Below are positions 14,902-22,950 of a stretch of DNA of 64,000 bases, piece by piece. Source of the DNA: Streptomyces sp. BV286 (lineage in GTDB: Bacteria > Actinomycetota > Actinomycetes > Streptomycetales > Streptomycetaceae); the NCBI RefSeq assembly GCF_019090165.1, contig NZ_JAHRIB010000141.1, forward strand, positions 248,001-312,000, in the 5' to 3' direction. Each line of letters begins with the position of its first letter. Within the stretch, counting starts at the first letter, position 1. The notes under the pieces are model-generated. The model did not search any database, was not told the origin of the DNA, and saw nothing but the letters and a program-made list of their open reading frames with translations. A program made the translations under genes and the position numbers.

Positions 14902-14953
14902 ACCACCCCCGACGCGGGCAACCGTACGAGACCCCACCTGACGCAGCCCCCGG

Positions 14954-14972
14954 GGCCCCGGCTTTCGGGGCC
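14954..14972 (+). terminator. Terminator after pectate lyase
   Basis: GGCCCCG (14954-14960) and CGGGGCC (14966-14972) form a perfect stem with loop gcttt, 53 bp after the pectate lyase stop. Confidence 0.6.
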
Positions 14973-15098
14973 GCACCCCGCCCGCGAGGCGATGCGAACG
15001 CAACCCTCCGCCTCCCACAGCCCGCCCCCCGGCGGACAGACCGCACGCCGTCGTCCCCACACTCCCGACGGCCCGTCCCCCCACAGGAGAGTTCCTCC

Positions 15099-15737
15099 AT
15101 GAGTCCACGGCAGACCCCGGAAAGCACCGAGCGAACGACCGTCTCCTGGCGCCACAAGGTGCTCGTGGCCGCACTGGCGGCCGCGGTGCTGGCCGGACCC
15201 GGCATCGCGCAGGCCGCCCCGCAGAACGTGTCGGCGCCACGCGAACAGGTGTCGGCGGCCACCATCACCTGGAACCTGGAAAGGGCGAGCAACCCCACCC
15301 AGGAACAGCGGACGGCCTACGACCTCATCACGGCGGCGATGAACGCCGCGGTGGCCCGGTACAACAACCTCAGCGACCTGGGCAAGAACATCACCGTCCG
15401 CTACGACCCCGGTGTGCCCACCGCCGACGGCAACCTCAACGGAACCATCCGCTTCGGCAACCGCGGCTACATGACGGAGAGGACCGCGCTCCACGAGATC
15501 GCCCACACCATCGGAGTGGGCACCAGCTCGGGCTGGTCGTCCCTGTCGAGCGGCGGTACCTGGCGCGGCGCGCAGGCCACGGCACTCGTCAGGAGCTTCG
15601 ACGGCTCCAGCGCCAAACTCTCCGCCGGAGGAGGCCACTTCTGGCCCTACGGCCTGAACTACGGCAACGAGTTCTCGAACACGGCGGCCGACCGGCACGT
15701 CCAGATCGTCGCCGCCATGGTGCGCGACGGCCTCTGA
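15099..15737 (+). CDS. Secreted HEXXH zincin-like protein
   Basis: Exported protein of 212 residues. After an N-terminal extension, the hydrophobic signal VLVAALAAAVLAG ends near residues 38-40 (AQAA). The mature part contains H132-E-I-A-H136 followed by TIGVG, a zinc-metallopeptidase HEXXH helix, preceded by GYMTERTAL. It opens with TITWNLERASNPTQEQRTAYDLI, a form shared by unclassified Streptomyces secreted proteins. The expected third zinc ligand cannot be assigned with certainty (GHFWPYG at about 184-190 supplies a candidate His). A protease role is inference. AGGAGA lies 8 bp before ATG 15099. Confidence 0.65.
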   Translation: MSPRQTPESTERTTVSWRHKVLVAALAAAVLAGPGIAQAAPQNVSAPREQVSAATITWNLERASNPTQEQRTAYDLITAAMNAAVARYNNLSDLGKNITVRYDPGVPTADGNLNGTIRFGNRGYMTERTALHEIAHTIGVGTSSGWSSLSSGGTWRGAQATALVRSFDGSSAKLSAGGGHFWPYGLNYGNEFSNTAADRHVQIVAAMVRDGL

Positions 15738-15819
15738 TCCGGTCGACCGCCCGACGCCTGGGGGCGCCGACCCGTCCCCGGGCACGGCGGGCCTCCCCGC
15801 CACAGCCGGCGCACGAGGC

Positions 15820-16836
15820 TCATCGAACCGGTGACGGGGCGGCCGGCGGGTCGGCCGCGGCGTCGGCGTAACGGCGCGCCAGGTGCGCGAACGCGTCTCT
15901 GAGCTCGGACGGGCCCACGACCTCGATGTCGGCGTCGAACCGGCCGACGGTGGCGGCCAGAGCGGCCCATGACCACGAACCCAGGACGAGGCGGCAGCTG
16001 TTCGGGCCGAGAGCCTCGACCACTCCGTCGCTCATGTGGCGGGAGACTGCCGTGGCGGGCAGGCCGAGGATCACCTCGCCGCGGCAGGGCCAGTCGCCGT
16101 CGGAGCCCTCGGAGCCCCGGAACCTGCCGGTGACGAAGGCGGCCACATCCTCCGCGGGCAGTTCTCGTGGGGAGAAGCGCGGTCCTGTGGGGATGCGCGG
16201 GGTGATCCGGTCGGCGCGGAAGGTCCGCCAGTCCTCGCGGTCCAGATCCCAGGCGACGAGATACCAGCGCCCGCTCCTCGCGACGAGATGGTGGGGCTGA
16301 ACCCTGCGCGGCGGGGCCGGGGCGGCGCTCTCGCCGTCGGCATCCGGAGGGGAGGCCGGGGCGTAGTCGAAGCGCAGCACCTCGCAGGCATGAACGGCGG
16401 CGCTGAGCGTCATGAGCACACTGCTGTCGACCTGTGGAACCGGTCGCGCCGCGGGCCGCTCCACAGCGGTGATCCGCAGGGTGTCGATCCGGTGCCGCAG
16501 CCGCGCCGGCATGACCTGCCGCACGGTGGCCAACGCCCGTGTCGCGGCCTCCCCGATGCCCGCACCCGTGGCGATCTGGAGCGCGACGGCGAGGGCGACG
16601 GCCTGCTCGTCGTCGAACAGCAACGGCGGCAGCGCCGTACCGGCGTCGAGCCGGTACCCACCGTCGGGTCCCTTGAAGGCCATGACGGGATAGCCCAGCT
16701 CGCGCAGACGGTCGACGTCACGGCGCACGGTGCGCGCACTGATGCCCAGACGCTCGGCCAGCAGCGCCCCGGGCCAGTCCCGGCGCGCCTGGAGCAGGGA
16801 GAGCAGTGACAGCAGTCGCGCTGACGTCTTCGGCAT
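15820..16836 (-). CDS. YafY-type WYL-domain transcriptional regulator
   Basis: Regulator of 338 residues. An HTH_11 DeoR-like domain is at residues 1-60 (SARLLSLLSLLQARRDWPG, ISARTVRRDVDRLRELGYPV), followed by a WYL domain (LVARSGRWYLVAWDLDREDWRTFRADRI at about 190-220) and the WCX-type C-terminal extension. WYL domains bind small ligands or nucleic acid and often respond to DNA damage or metabolites. It starts at ATG 16836 and is divergent from the DinB-fold gene, with 106 bp between, so it probably controls that gene and the AlkZ-like gene behind it. Confidence 0.87.
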   Translation of the reverse strand: MPKTSARLLSLLSLLQARRDWPGALLAERLGISARTVRRDVDRLRELGYPVMAFKGPDGGYRLDAGTALPPLLFDDEQAVALAVALQIATGAGIGEAATRALATVRQVMPARLRHRIDTLRITAVERPAARPVPQVDSSVLMTLSAAVHACEVLRFDYAPASPPDADGESAAPAPPRRVQPHHLVARSGRWYLVAWDLDREDWRTFRADRITPRIPTGPRFSPRELPAEDVAAFVTGRFRGSEGSDGDWPCRGEVILGLPATAVSRHMSDGVVEALGPNSCRLVLGSWSWAALAATVGRFDADIEVVGPSELRDAFAHLARRYADAAADPPAAPSPVR

Positions 16837-16942
16837 GGCCTCATGTTGTCCCCAGTAGCGGACACATCCTGACCGCTTCCCCTGCGACTGTCGTCCCGTG
16901 CCTGGCAACGACACCGTCCACGACCAGAAGGATCCGATCACA

Positions 16943-17521
16943 GTGACCGTCACGACCACATCTCCCCCCGCTGTCGACGCCGAGCGGGCCGACCTGCTCG
17001 CCGCGCTCACGACCGCACGAACTGCCCTGACCAGCACGACTCAGGGACTCAGTGACGAGCAGGCCGCGGGCAGTCCCACTGTCAGCGGGCTGTGCCTGGG
17101 CGGACTGATCAAGCACGTCGCGTCCATCGAGGAGGGTTGGATGCGTTTCGTGGCCGAGGGGCCCTCGGCGATGCGCTACGACCTGCCCGAAGGCGTCACC
17201 TGGGCCGATCTCGCGGCTGGGACCGCGCGGGAGGTTCCGCAGTGGGCGATCGACCACCAGGACGGCTTCCGGATGCTGCCCGGCGAGACGCTGGCCGCAG
17301 TCCTCACCCGCTACGAGCAGGTCGCCGCCCGGAGCGAGCAGATCATCGCCGGCGTCCCGGACCTGTCGGCGACGCATCCGTTGCCGGAGGCGCCCTGGCA
17401 CGAGCCGGGAGCGGTGCGCAGCGCACGCCGGGTGCTGACGCACGTCATCGCCGAGACCGCCCAGCACGCCGGGCACGCCGACATCCTGCGCGAGGCCCTC
17501 GACGGCCGGAAGTCGACCTGA
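16943..17521 (+). CDS. DinB-fold (DUF664-type) protein
   Basis: A 192-residue four-helix-bundle protein. The helix GLIKHVASIEEGWMRFV near residue 52 and RRVLTHVIAETAQHAGHADILREAL near 155 supply the three histidines expected for metal binding in the DinB/YfiT/mycothiol-dependent group. In actinobacteria such proteins include mycothiol S-transferases acting in detoxification. I choose GTG 16943 because AGAAGGA lies 10 bp upstream; a GTG at 16898 is possible. The AlkZ-like gene follows after 14 bp, so the two are an operon facing the WYL regulator. Confidence 0.8.
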   Translation: MTVTTTSPPAVDAERADLLAALTTARTALTSTTQGLSDEQAAGSPTVSGLCLGGLIKHVASIEEGWMRFVAEGPSAMRYDLPEGVTWADLAAGTAREVPQWAIDHQDGFRMLPGETLAAVLTRYEQVAARSEQIIAGVPDLSATHPLPEAPWHEPGAVRSARRVLTHVIAETAQHAGHADILREALDGRKST

Positions 17522-17535
17522 GAGGCATGAGTTCC

Positions 17536-18645
17536 ATGACCGTTCTCGGCCCCCGGGCCCTCAACCGAGCGACACTGGCCAGGCAGCTGCTGCTCGACCG
17601 CGCCGACGTACCGGCCCTCGACGCCGTCGCGCACCTCTGCGGCCTGCAGGCCCAGGAGCCGCAGGAGCCGTTCGTCGGACTCTGGTCCAGGCTGCGCACG
17701 TTCGACCCGTCGGTGCTCTCGGATCTGCTGACCGGGCGGAGCGTGGTGCGGACCCACCTCATGCGTCGCACCGTCCATCTTGTGACCGCCGACGACGCCC
17801 TGGCATGGCGGGGCCGCCACGCCGCCATGCTGCGTCAGCGGGTGCTCGGCACCTACCGTCGCGAACTCGCCGGGGTGGACCTCGACGAACTCGCGGCGGC
17901 GGGCCGGGCGGTGATGGCGGACGGCGAGCCCCGCTCCATGACCGAACTCGCGCGGGCGGTCGCCGATCGCTGGCCCACAGCGGGTCCGCGTCCCCTGGGC
18001 GAGATGCTGGTCGCCGCACTCCTGCCGATGGTGCAACTCCCTCCGCGCGGCCTCTGGCGCACCAGGGCCGGAGTGCGCAACGCCCTGCTCTCCTCCTGGC
18101 TGGGGCGCGAGATCGACCCGGCCCCGGACGAGAGCAGCGATCCGGTCGGCCAGGCACTCGTACGGCGATACCTGGCCGCGTTCGGCCCCGCCGCCTCGGC
18201 CGACCTGCGCGCCTGGTGCGGCCTCGCCGGACTGCCGGCCGCGGTCACCGCCCTGCGCGAGGAACTCGTCTCCTTCCGCGACGAGCGGGGCCGGGAACTG
18301 CTGGACCTGCCCGGCGCGCCGCGCCCCGATCCCGACACGCCCGCCCCGGTACGGTTCCTGCCGGCGTTCGACAACGCGATCCTCGGCTACCAGGACCGGA
18401 GCCGGATCATCGACGACGCCCACCGGGGCCTGTCGGTCGCGGGTGAGCGCGTCGTCCTGGTCGACGGCCGGGTCGCGGCGACCTGGACCGTGGCGGAGGG
18501 CGTGGTGAGGGTCGTCCCGCTGCGTGGCTTCTCCCGGGCCGACCGTACTGCCGTGGCCGAGGAGGGCCGGGCGCTGGCGTCCTTCCTCTGCGACGGCGCG
18601 AGCGACCACGAAGCGGCAGCTCACGCGACCGTCAGCATCCTGTGA
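17536..18645 (+). CDS. AlkZ-like (HTH_42) DNA glycosylase family protein
   Basis: A 369-residue winged-helix protein of the HTH_42/AlkZ-YcaQ superfamily. The hallmark Q-x-Q motif of AlkZ-type interstrand-crosslink glycosylases is present as Q38-A-Q40 in HLCGLQAQEP, matching the position known for Streptomyces AlkZ (Q37/Q39). Other conserved segments are VRTHLMRRTVHLV (about 74-86) and VRFLPAFDNAILGYQDRSRII (about 272-292). Function would be unhooking alkylated or crosslinked DNA; that this copy is active is inference. ATG 17536 is 10 bp after AGAGG, which overlaps the DinB stop; ATG 17527 is an alternative. Co-transcribed with the DinB gene. Confidence 0.8.
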   Translation: MTVLGPRALNRATLARQLLLDRADVPALDAVAHLCGLQAQEPQEPFVGLWSRLRTFDPSVLSDLLTGRSVVRTHLMRRTVHLVTADDALAWRGRHAAMLRQRVLGTYRRELAGVDLDELAAAGRAVMADGEPRSMTELARAVADRWPTAGPRPLGEMLVAALLPMVQLPPRGLWRTRAGVRNALLSSWLGREIDPAPDESSDPVGQALVRRYLAAFGPAASADLRAWCGLAGLPAAVTALREELVSFRDERGRELLDLPGAPRPDPDTPAPVRFLPAFDNAILGYQDRSRIIDDAHRGLSVAGERVVLVDGRVAATWTVAEGVVRVVPLRGFSRADRTAVAEEGRALASFLCDGASDHEAAAHATVSIL

Positions 18646-18825
18646 GCAGACACGGGTTCGAGCCGAGGAGAGAGCTTGGGCAGGTGACATCCGGATCGGC
18701 CCCGGCCCCGGCGTCGGCGTCGGCGTCGGCCATAGGGTCCGTACCCGTCCAGGACCGCTCGGCGCGGTGGAAGCGGCCTGGCGCTGATGCCCTGTCCATG
18801 CCCTGTCCTCCCACACGAGCAGTCG

Positions 18826-19806
18826 TCAGGACTCGTGGAGGGGAGTCGCGCCGACCCAGCGGTGGTAGGCGTCCACGTCGACGTTGCTGCCGCACACGAT
18901 GGTGACGACGTGTCGGCCGGCGAAGCGGTCACGGTCTTCGAGGATCGCTGCGATGCCGAGCGCGGCCGAAGGCTCGACGACGAGGCCGGCGTGGTCGAGG
19001 AGCATCCGCATACCGGCGGTGATCGACGCCTCCTGGACGAGGACGGCGTCGTCGGCGACCAGGAGGAGGTCGTCCAGGACAGCCGGGATGGGACGCCGGC
19101 CGGCGACGCCGTCAGCGATGGTGTCGGTCGAGTCGGTGGTGACGACACGTCGACGGTGCCACGAGTGTGTGAGGGCCGGTGCGCCCAGCGGCTGGACGCA
19201 GATCACCTCGACCGCGGGAGCCAAGGTCTTCACCACATGACCCACGCCGGTGGCCAGCGCCCCACCGCCGAGAGCGATCAGAACGGCGTCGAACGACGGT
19301 GCGGTGTCCAGCAGTTCCAGGCCGATGGTCGCGGCGCCCTCGCAGGTCTCGATGTCCAGGCTGTCCTCGACCAGCCGGATGCCTTCGTACCGTGCGATGG
19401 CCGCCGCCCGCTCGCGAGCCAGCTCGTGGTCGCCGTCCACCAGCTCCAGCCCGGCGTCCAGCGCGCGGATGCGGTCAAGCTTGGCCCGCGTCGCGAAGCG
19501 GGATGCCACGACGGTGACGTCGAGTCCCCGGCCGCGACCGGACCACGCGAGGGCCTGGCCGAGGTTGCCCGCGCTCGCGCACACCACCGCCCGCGAGGCG
19601 TTGTCGGCCAGCCGGCTCGCGACCAGCTCGGTGCCCCGCGCCTTGAAGCTGCGGACCGGGTTCGCCGTTTCGAGCTTGATGCTCACCGTGCACCCGAGGC
19701 CGGACCCCAGCGCCTCGCAGCGGTACAGCGGGGTGTCGAGAAAGACCGGGTCGATCACCCGGCGAGCCGCCCGGATCCGAGCGGTGTCAAGACGCGTCTC
19801 CTGCAC
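18826..19806 (-). CDS. PLP-dependent threonine/serine dehydratase-like enzyme
   Basis: Fold-type II pyridoxal-phosphate enzyme of about 326 residues. The PLP lysine sits in NPVRSFKARGTEL, the phosphate loop is ALGGGALATGVG, and CASAGNLGQALAW is the substrate-side Asn/Ser loop. The family covers threonine dehydratases, serine racemases and related beta-eliminases; the true substrate is not evident and no regulatory ACT domain is present. The start is unclear: I use GTG 19806 (VQETRLDTARIRAAR), but TTG 19848 and GTG 19827 are in frame. It lies 69 bp downstream of the alpha/beta hydrolase gene and may share its transcript. Confidence 0.8.
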   Translation of the reverse strand: MQETRLDTARIRAARRVIDPVFLDTPLYRCEALGSGLGCTVSIKLETANPVRSFKARGTELVASRLADNASRAVVCASAGNLGQALAWSGRGRGLDVTVVASRFATRAKLDRIRALDAGLELVDGDHELARERAAAIARYEGIRLVEDSLDIETCEGAATIGLELLDTAPSFDAVLIALGGGALATGVGHVVKTLAPAVEVICVQPLGAPALTHSWHRRRVVTTDSTDTIADGVAGRRPIPAVLDDLLLVADDAVLVQEASITAGMRMLLDHAGLVVEPSAALGIAAILEDRDRFAGRHVVTIVCGSNVDVDAYHRWVGATPLHES

Positions 19807-19875
19807 GACACGGCAGCGTAGCGCCACCTGCGCCAATCCGGTGAGCAACTACCAGGAAGCGCGGGTTGGTTGGGG

Positions 19876-20658
19876 TCAGCTCTGTTCCCCGCCCGCGAGC
19901 GCCGATGCCGTGGCTCGCACGAAGGCCTCCGGGTTGTCCAGCATGATGTTGTGTCCGCAGTCGGGTACCGCGACCACCGACACCCCCGCTTCGGTGAGCT
20001 CCGACGTGCCCGGGAACGTCGCCAGGTCCGCCTCCGGCAGCAGGAACGTACGGGGGATCGCAAGGCCGAGCAGCAACTGTCGCATGGTCGGATCCGTCCC
20101 CCGGATGAGCTGGTGTGCACTCCGGTGCAGGGCTTCGCGGCCGGCCAGACGCATCGTCGATGCCCAGTGCGGCCCCACCCGGTCGAGTACCTCCTGCCAG
20201 CCACCGGCCAGGAACTCCTCCTCCGTGTACGCCGCGATGCCGCTGGAGCCGCCGGCCCCGGGGACCCGGGGCAGCGGATCGAGGTTGGCGTCCACCAGGA
20301 CCAGGCGTGCGACCAGCTCCGGATGGCGTGCGGCGAGCACGATGGCCACCGAACCGCCCATGCTGTGCGCGATCAGCTCGGCACCCGTGACGCCCGCGCC
20401 GGTCAGGACCGCGGCGAGCGCATCGGCATGTGATTCCAGCGCGTAGTCGAAGTCCGTCGGCCGGTCGCTGATGCCGTGACCCAAGAGGTCGACCAACAGG
20501 GAACGGCGACCGGCCAGCAGAGGATGAACGGCGACCTCCGTGAAGTAGGCGGGCGACGTGGCGCCCAACCCGTGCACGTAGACGCGCGACGGCTCCTGCC
20601 CCGGCAGCTCGACCCAGCGGATGTGATCGCCCTCGGGCGTTACGGCGACGCTGCGCAC
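19876..20658 (-). CDS. Alpha/beta hydrolase
   Basis: Cytosolic alpha/beta-fold hydrolase of 260 residues. Visible elements are the oxyanion loop HGLGATSPAYF (about residue 29), the nucleophile elbow AHSMGG, and the catalytic histidine in DCGHNIMLDNP near the C-terminus. Substrate unknown; esters or small amides are usual. GTG 20658 is chosen over a GTG at 20706 because AGGGAG (20665-20670) is 6 bp upstream. It is followed by the PLP enzyme on the same strand and separated from argG by a very strong hairpin. Confidence 0.82.
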   Translation of the reverse strand: MRSVAVTPEGDHIRWVELPGQEPSRVYVHGLGATSPAYFTEVAVHPLLAGRRSLLVDLLGHGISDRPTDFDYALESHADALAAVLTGAGVTGAELIAHSMGGSVAIVLAARHPELVARLVLVDANLDPLPRVPGAGGSSGIAAYTEEEFLAGGWQEVLDRVGPHWASTMRLAGREALHRSAHQLIRGTDPTMRQLLLGLAIPRTFLLPEADLATFPGTSELTEAGVSVVAVPDCGHNIMLDNPEAFVRATASALAGGEQS

Positions 20659-20774
20659 AGTCTGCTCCCTGCTGGCCAAGATCGGTGGAGGGACGAGAGT
20701 AGCCACGGGTGCGTACCGGCCGCATCAGAAGCGGGTCCTGGGCCTTCACGCCCGGATCGCGGCGTCCCTGTAAC

Positions 20775-20819
20775 GCAGTGGACCGGCTCGACGCCGTCGG
20801 CGTCGAGCCGGTCCACTGC
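20775..20819. terminator. Perfect 21-bp stem, 3-nt loop terminator after argG
   Basis: Positions 20775-20795 and 20799-20819 are exact reverse complements with loop gtc. The stem begins GCAGTGGACCGG. It starts 57 bp beyond the argG stop, upstream of the alpha/beta hydrolase gene, and should isolate the two transcription units. The stem is unusually long and perfect for a terminator. Confidence 0.8.
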
Positions 20820-20876
20820 CACCGGGTCCCCGGCGCGTCCCGCCGGGTGGCCGAGCCGTCCGCTCGGCCAGGCGGA

Positions 20877-22331
20877 TCAGTCCGTACCGAACTCCATCGC
20901 GGCGCGGTCCAGCAGCACCTCGTCCTCGGAGACCTCGCCGCGGGAGGCGATGGCCTCGGCGCCGCCCTGCGGCATCTCCGGCATGCTGCCGATCAGACCT
21001 GTCGCGGCCGCCTGGGCGGCGCCGATGGCGGGGCTGCCGGTGCCGATCAGGCCGAGCCCGGCGTACTGCTCCAGCTTGGCGCGCGAGTCGGCGATGTCGA
21101 GGTTGCGCATGGTGAGCTGGCCGATCCGGTCGACCGGGCCGAAGGCCGAGTCCTCGGTGCGCTCCATGGACAGCTTGTCCGGGTGGTAGCTGAACGCCGG
21201 GCCGCGGGTGTCGAGGATCGAGTAGTCCTCGCCGCGACGCAGCCGCAGCGTCACCTCGCCGGTGACGGCGGCGCCGACCCAGCGCTGCAGCGACTCGCGC
21301 ACCATCAGCGCCTGCGGGTCCAGCCAGCGGCCCTCGTACATCAGGCGGCCGAGGCGCCGTCCCTCGTTGTAGTACTGGGCGAGGGTGTCCTCGTTGTGGA
21401 TCGCGTTGACCAGGCGCTCGTACGCGGCGTGCAGCAGGGCCATGCCGGGCGCCTCGTAGATGCCGCGGCTCTTGGCCTCGATGATGCGGTTCTCGATCTG
21501 GTCCGACATGCCCATGCCGTGGCGGCCGCCGACGGCGTTGGCCTCCATCACCAGGTCGACGGGGGAGTCGAACTCCTTGCCGTTGATCGTCACGGGGCGG
21601 CCCTGGTCGAAACCGATCGTCACGTCCTCGATGGCGATCTCGACCTCGGGGTCCCAGAACCGCACGCCCATGATGGGCTCGACGGTCTCCACGCCCGTGT
21701 CCAGGTGCTCCAGGGTCTTGGCCTCGTGGGTGGCGCCCCAGATGTTGGCGTCGGTGGAGTAGGCCTTCTCCGTCGAGTCCCGGTAGGGCAGCTGGTGGGC
21801 GACCAGCCACTCGGACATCTCCTTGCGGCCGCCGAGCTCGGTGACGAAGTCGGCGTCCAGCCAGGGCTTGTAGATCCGCAGGTGCGGGTTGGCGAGCAGG
21901 CCGTACCGGTAGAACCGCTCGATGTCGTTGCCCTTGAAGGTCGAGCCGTCGCCCCAGATCTGGACGTTGTCCTCGAGCATCGCCCGGACGAGGAGGGTGC
22001 CGGTGACGGCGCGGCCCAGCGGTGTGGTGTTGAAGTAGGCACGCCCGCCCGAGCGGATGTGGAACGCCCCGCAGGTGAGCGCGGCCAGGCCCTCCTCGAC
22101 CAGCGCCGCCCGGCAGTCGACCAGGCGCGCGATCTCGGCACCGTACGTCTTCGCACGGCCGGGCACCGAGGCGATGTCGGGCTCGTCGTACTGGCCGATG
22201 TCGGCGGTGTAGGTGCACGGAACGGCGCCCTTGTCGCGCATCCACGCGACCGCGACCGAGGTGTCGAGGCCGCCGGAGAAGGCGATACCGACGCGCTCGC
22301 CGGCGGGAAGGGAGGTGAGGACCTTAGACAT
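20877..22331 (-). CDS. argG: Argininosuccinate synthase (long type)
   Basis: Cytosolic enzyme of 484 residues that joins citrulline and aspartate using ATP in arginine biosynthesis. The ATP pyrophosphatase loop IAFSGGLDTSVAVAW is at residues 14-28, and YTADIGQYDEPD, GRHGMGMSDQIENR and ANIWGATHEAKTLE are family signatures. It is the longer E. coli-like type rather than the approximately 400-residue form; Streptomyces often carry both. It stands alone, away from other arg genes. ATG 22331 lacks a Shine-Dalgarno and coincides with the predicted transcription start, so the mRNA is probably leaderless. An ARG-box-like palindrome overlaps its -35, implying ArgR repression. Confidence 0.95.
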   Translation of the reverse strand: MSKVLTSLPAGERVGIAFSGGLDTSVAVAWMRDKGAVPCTYTADIGQYDEPDIASVPGRAKTYGAEIARLVDCRAALVEEGLAALTCGAFHIRSGGRAYFNTTPLGRAVTGTLLVRAMLEDNVQIWGDGSTFKGNDIERFYRYGLLANPHLRIYKPWLDADFVTELGGRKEMSEWLVAHQLPYRDSTEKAYSTDANIWGATHEAKTLEHLDTGVETVEPIMGVRFWDPEVEIAIEDVTIGFDQGRPVTINGKEFDSPVDLVMEANAVGGRHGMGMSDQIENRIIEAKSRGIYEAPGMALLHAAYERLVNAIHNEDTLAQYYNEGRRLGRLMYEGRWLDPQALMVRESLQRWVGAAVTGEVTLRLRRGEDYSILDTRGPAFSYHPDKLSMERTEDSAFGPVDRIGQLTMRNLDIADSRAKLEQYAGLGLIGTGSPAIGAAQAAATGLIGSMPEMPQGGAEAIASRGEVSEDEVLLDRAAMEFGTD

Positions 22332-22337
22332 AGGAAG

Positions 22338-22366
22338 AGTATGCACGACATCGCATGATCATGCAA
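22338..22366 (-). promoter_or_regulatory. argG promoter with ARG-box-like operator
   Basis: On the minus strand TTGCAT (22366-22361), 17 bp, CATACT (22343-22338), placing the transcription start at or next to the ATG at 22331. GCATGATCATGC (22353-22364) is a perfect palindrome covering most of the -35, resembling ArgR-type ARG boxes (TGCAT/ATGCA half-sites). Confidence 0.65.
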
Positions 22367-22399
22367 AGGGGTCCTCGGGCGGGGGTGGAGGGTGGCGGC

Positions 22400-22807
22400 T
22401 CAGTCGAGTGCCGCGGTGGCTTCGACCTCGACCAGATGGTCGGGAACGTCCAGGGCCGCCACTCCGATCAGGGTGGCCGGCGCCACGGGGGTGAACCCCA
22501 GCTTCCCGGCGGCCCGCTCGATGCCCTCCAGGAGCATCGGCATCTTGTCCGGGGTCCAGTCGACGACGTAGACGGTCAGCTTCGCCACGTCGGCGAACGA
22601 TCCGCCGGCCTCGGCGAGGGCGGTGCCGACATTGAGGTAGCACTGCTCGACCTGGGCCGCGAGATCACCCTCACCGACCGTGACGCCGTCGGCGTCCCAG
22701 GAGACCTGCCCCGCGACGAACACGAGTTTCGCCCCGGTCGCGATCGCCACTTGCCGGTACACCGGAATCGTCGGCAGTCCGCTCGGGTTCGCCAAGGTGA
22801 TGGCCAT
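22400..22807 (-). CDS. RidA/YjgF-family protein
   Basis: A 135-residue Rid-family protein, usually a trimer with clefts between subunits. LVFVAGQVSWDADG, YLNVGTALAEAGGSFADVAKLTVYV and VEVEATA are family blocks. True RidA deaminates reactive enamines using an arginine in a PAR motif; here that stretch reads APATLIGV (about 109-116), so the arginine is missing and a standard RidA reaction is unlikely. ATG 22807 has GGAGG 8 bp upstream. It is divergent from an HxlR regulator and probably controlled by it. Confidence 0.87.
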   Translation of the reverse strand: MAITLANPSGLPTIPVYRQVAIATGAKLVFVAGQVSWDADGVTVGEGDLAAQVEQCYLNVGTALAEAGGSFADVAKLTVYVVDWTPDKMPMLLEGIERAAGKLGFTPVAPATLIGVAALDVPDHLVEVEATAALD

Positions 22808-22840
22808 GCCGTGTGCCTCCTTCTCGTGAGCTGTCCCGGG

Positions 22841-22948
22841 CCCGGTTCCGTGGAACCGGGCACCAAGTCGCTCTCTTGTGGTTACTGGAGAACCGTAGGA
22901 GAGTGACCGCTGACATGGAAGAACGCACTTTTCAGTGACTGGGGAACC
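22841..22948. promoter_or_regulatory. Rid/HxlR divergent control region
   Basis: This gap contains CCCGGTTCC-gt-GGAACCGGG (22841-22860, perfect) and two direct copies of ACTGGRGAACC (22884-22894, 22938-22948) spaced 54 bp apart. A GGTTACT/AGTGACC imperfect inverted pair (22880-22907) resembles HxlR targets. These are candidate binding sites for the HxlR protein. Confidence 0.45.
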
Positions 22949-22950
22949 CG

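Noticed and set aside
18698..18731. GGCGTC tandem units and CCCCGG repeats after the AlkZ-like gene
   Set aside because: Only three or four short units in an intergenic gap, as expected in 70% GC sequence; nothing suggests function.
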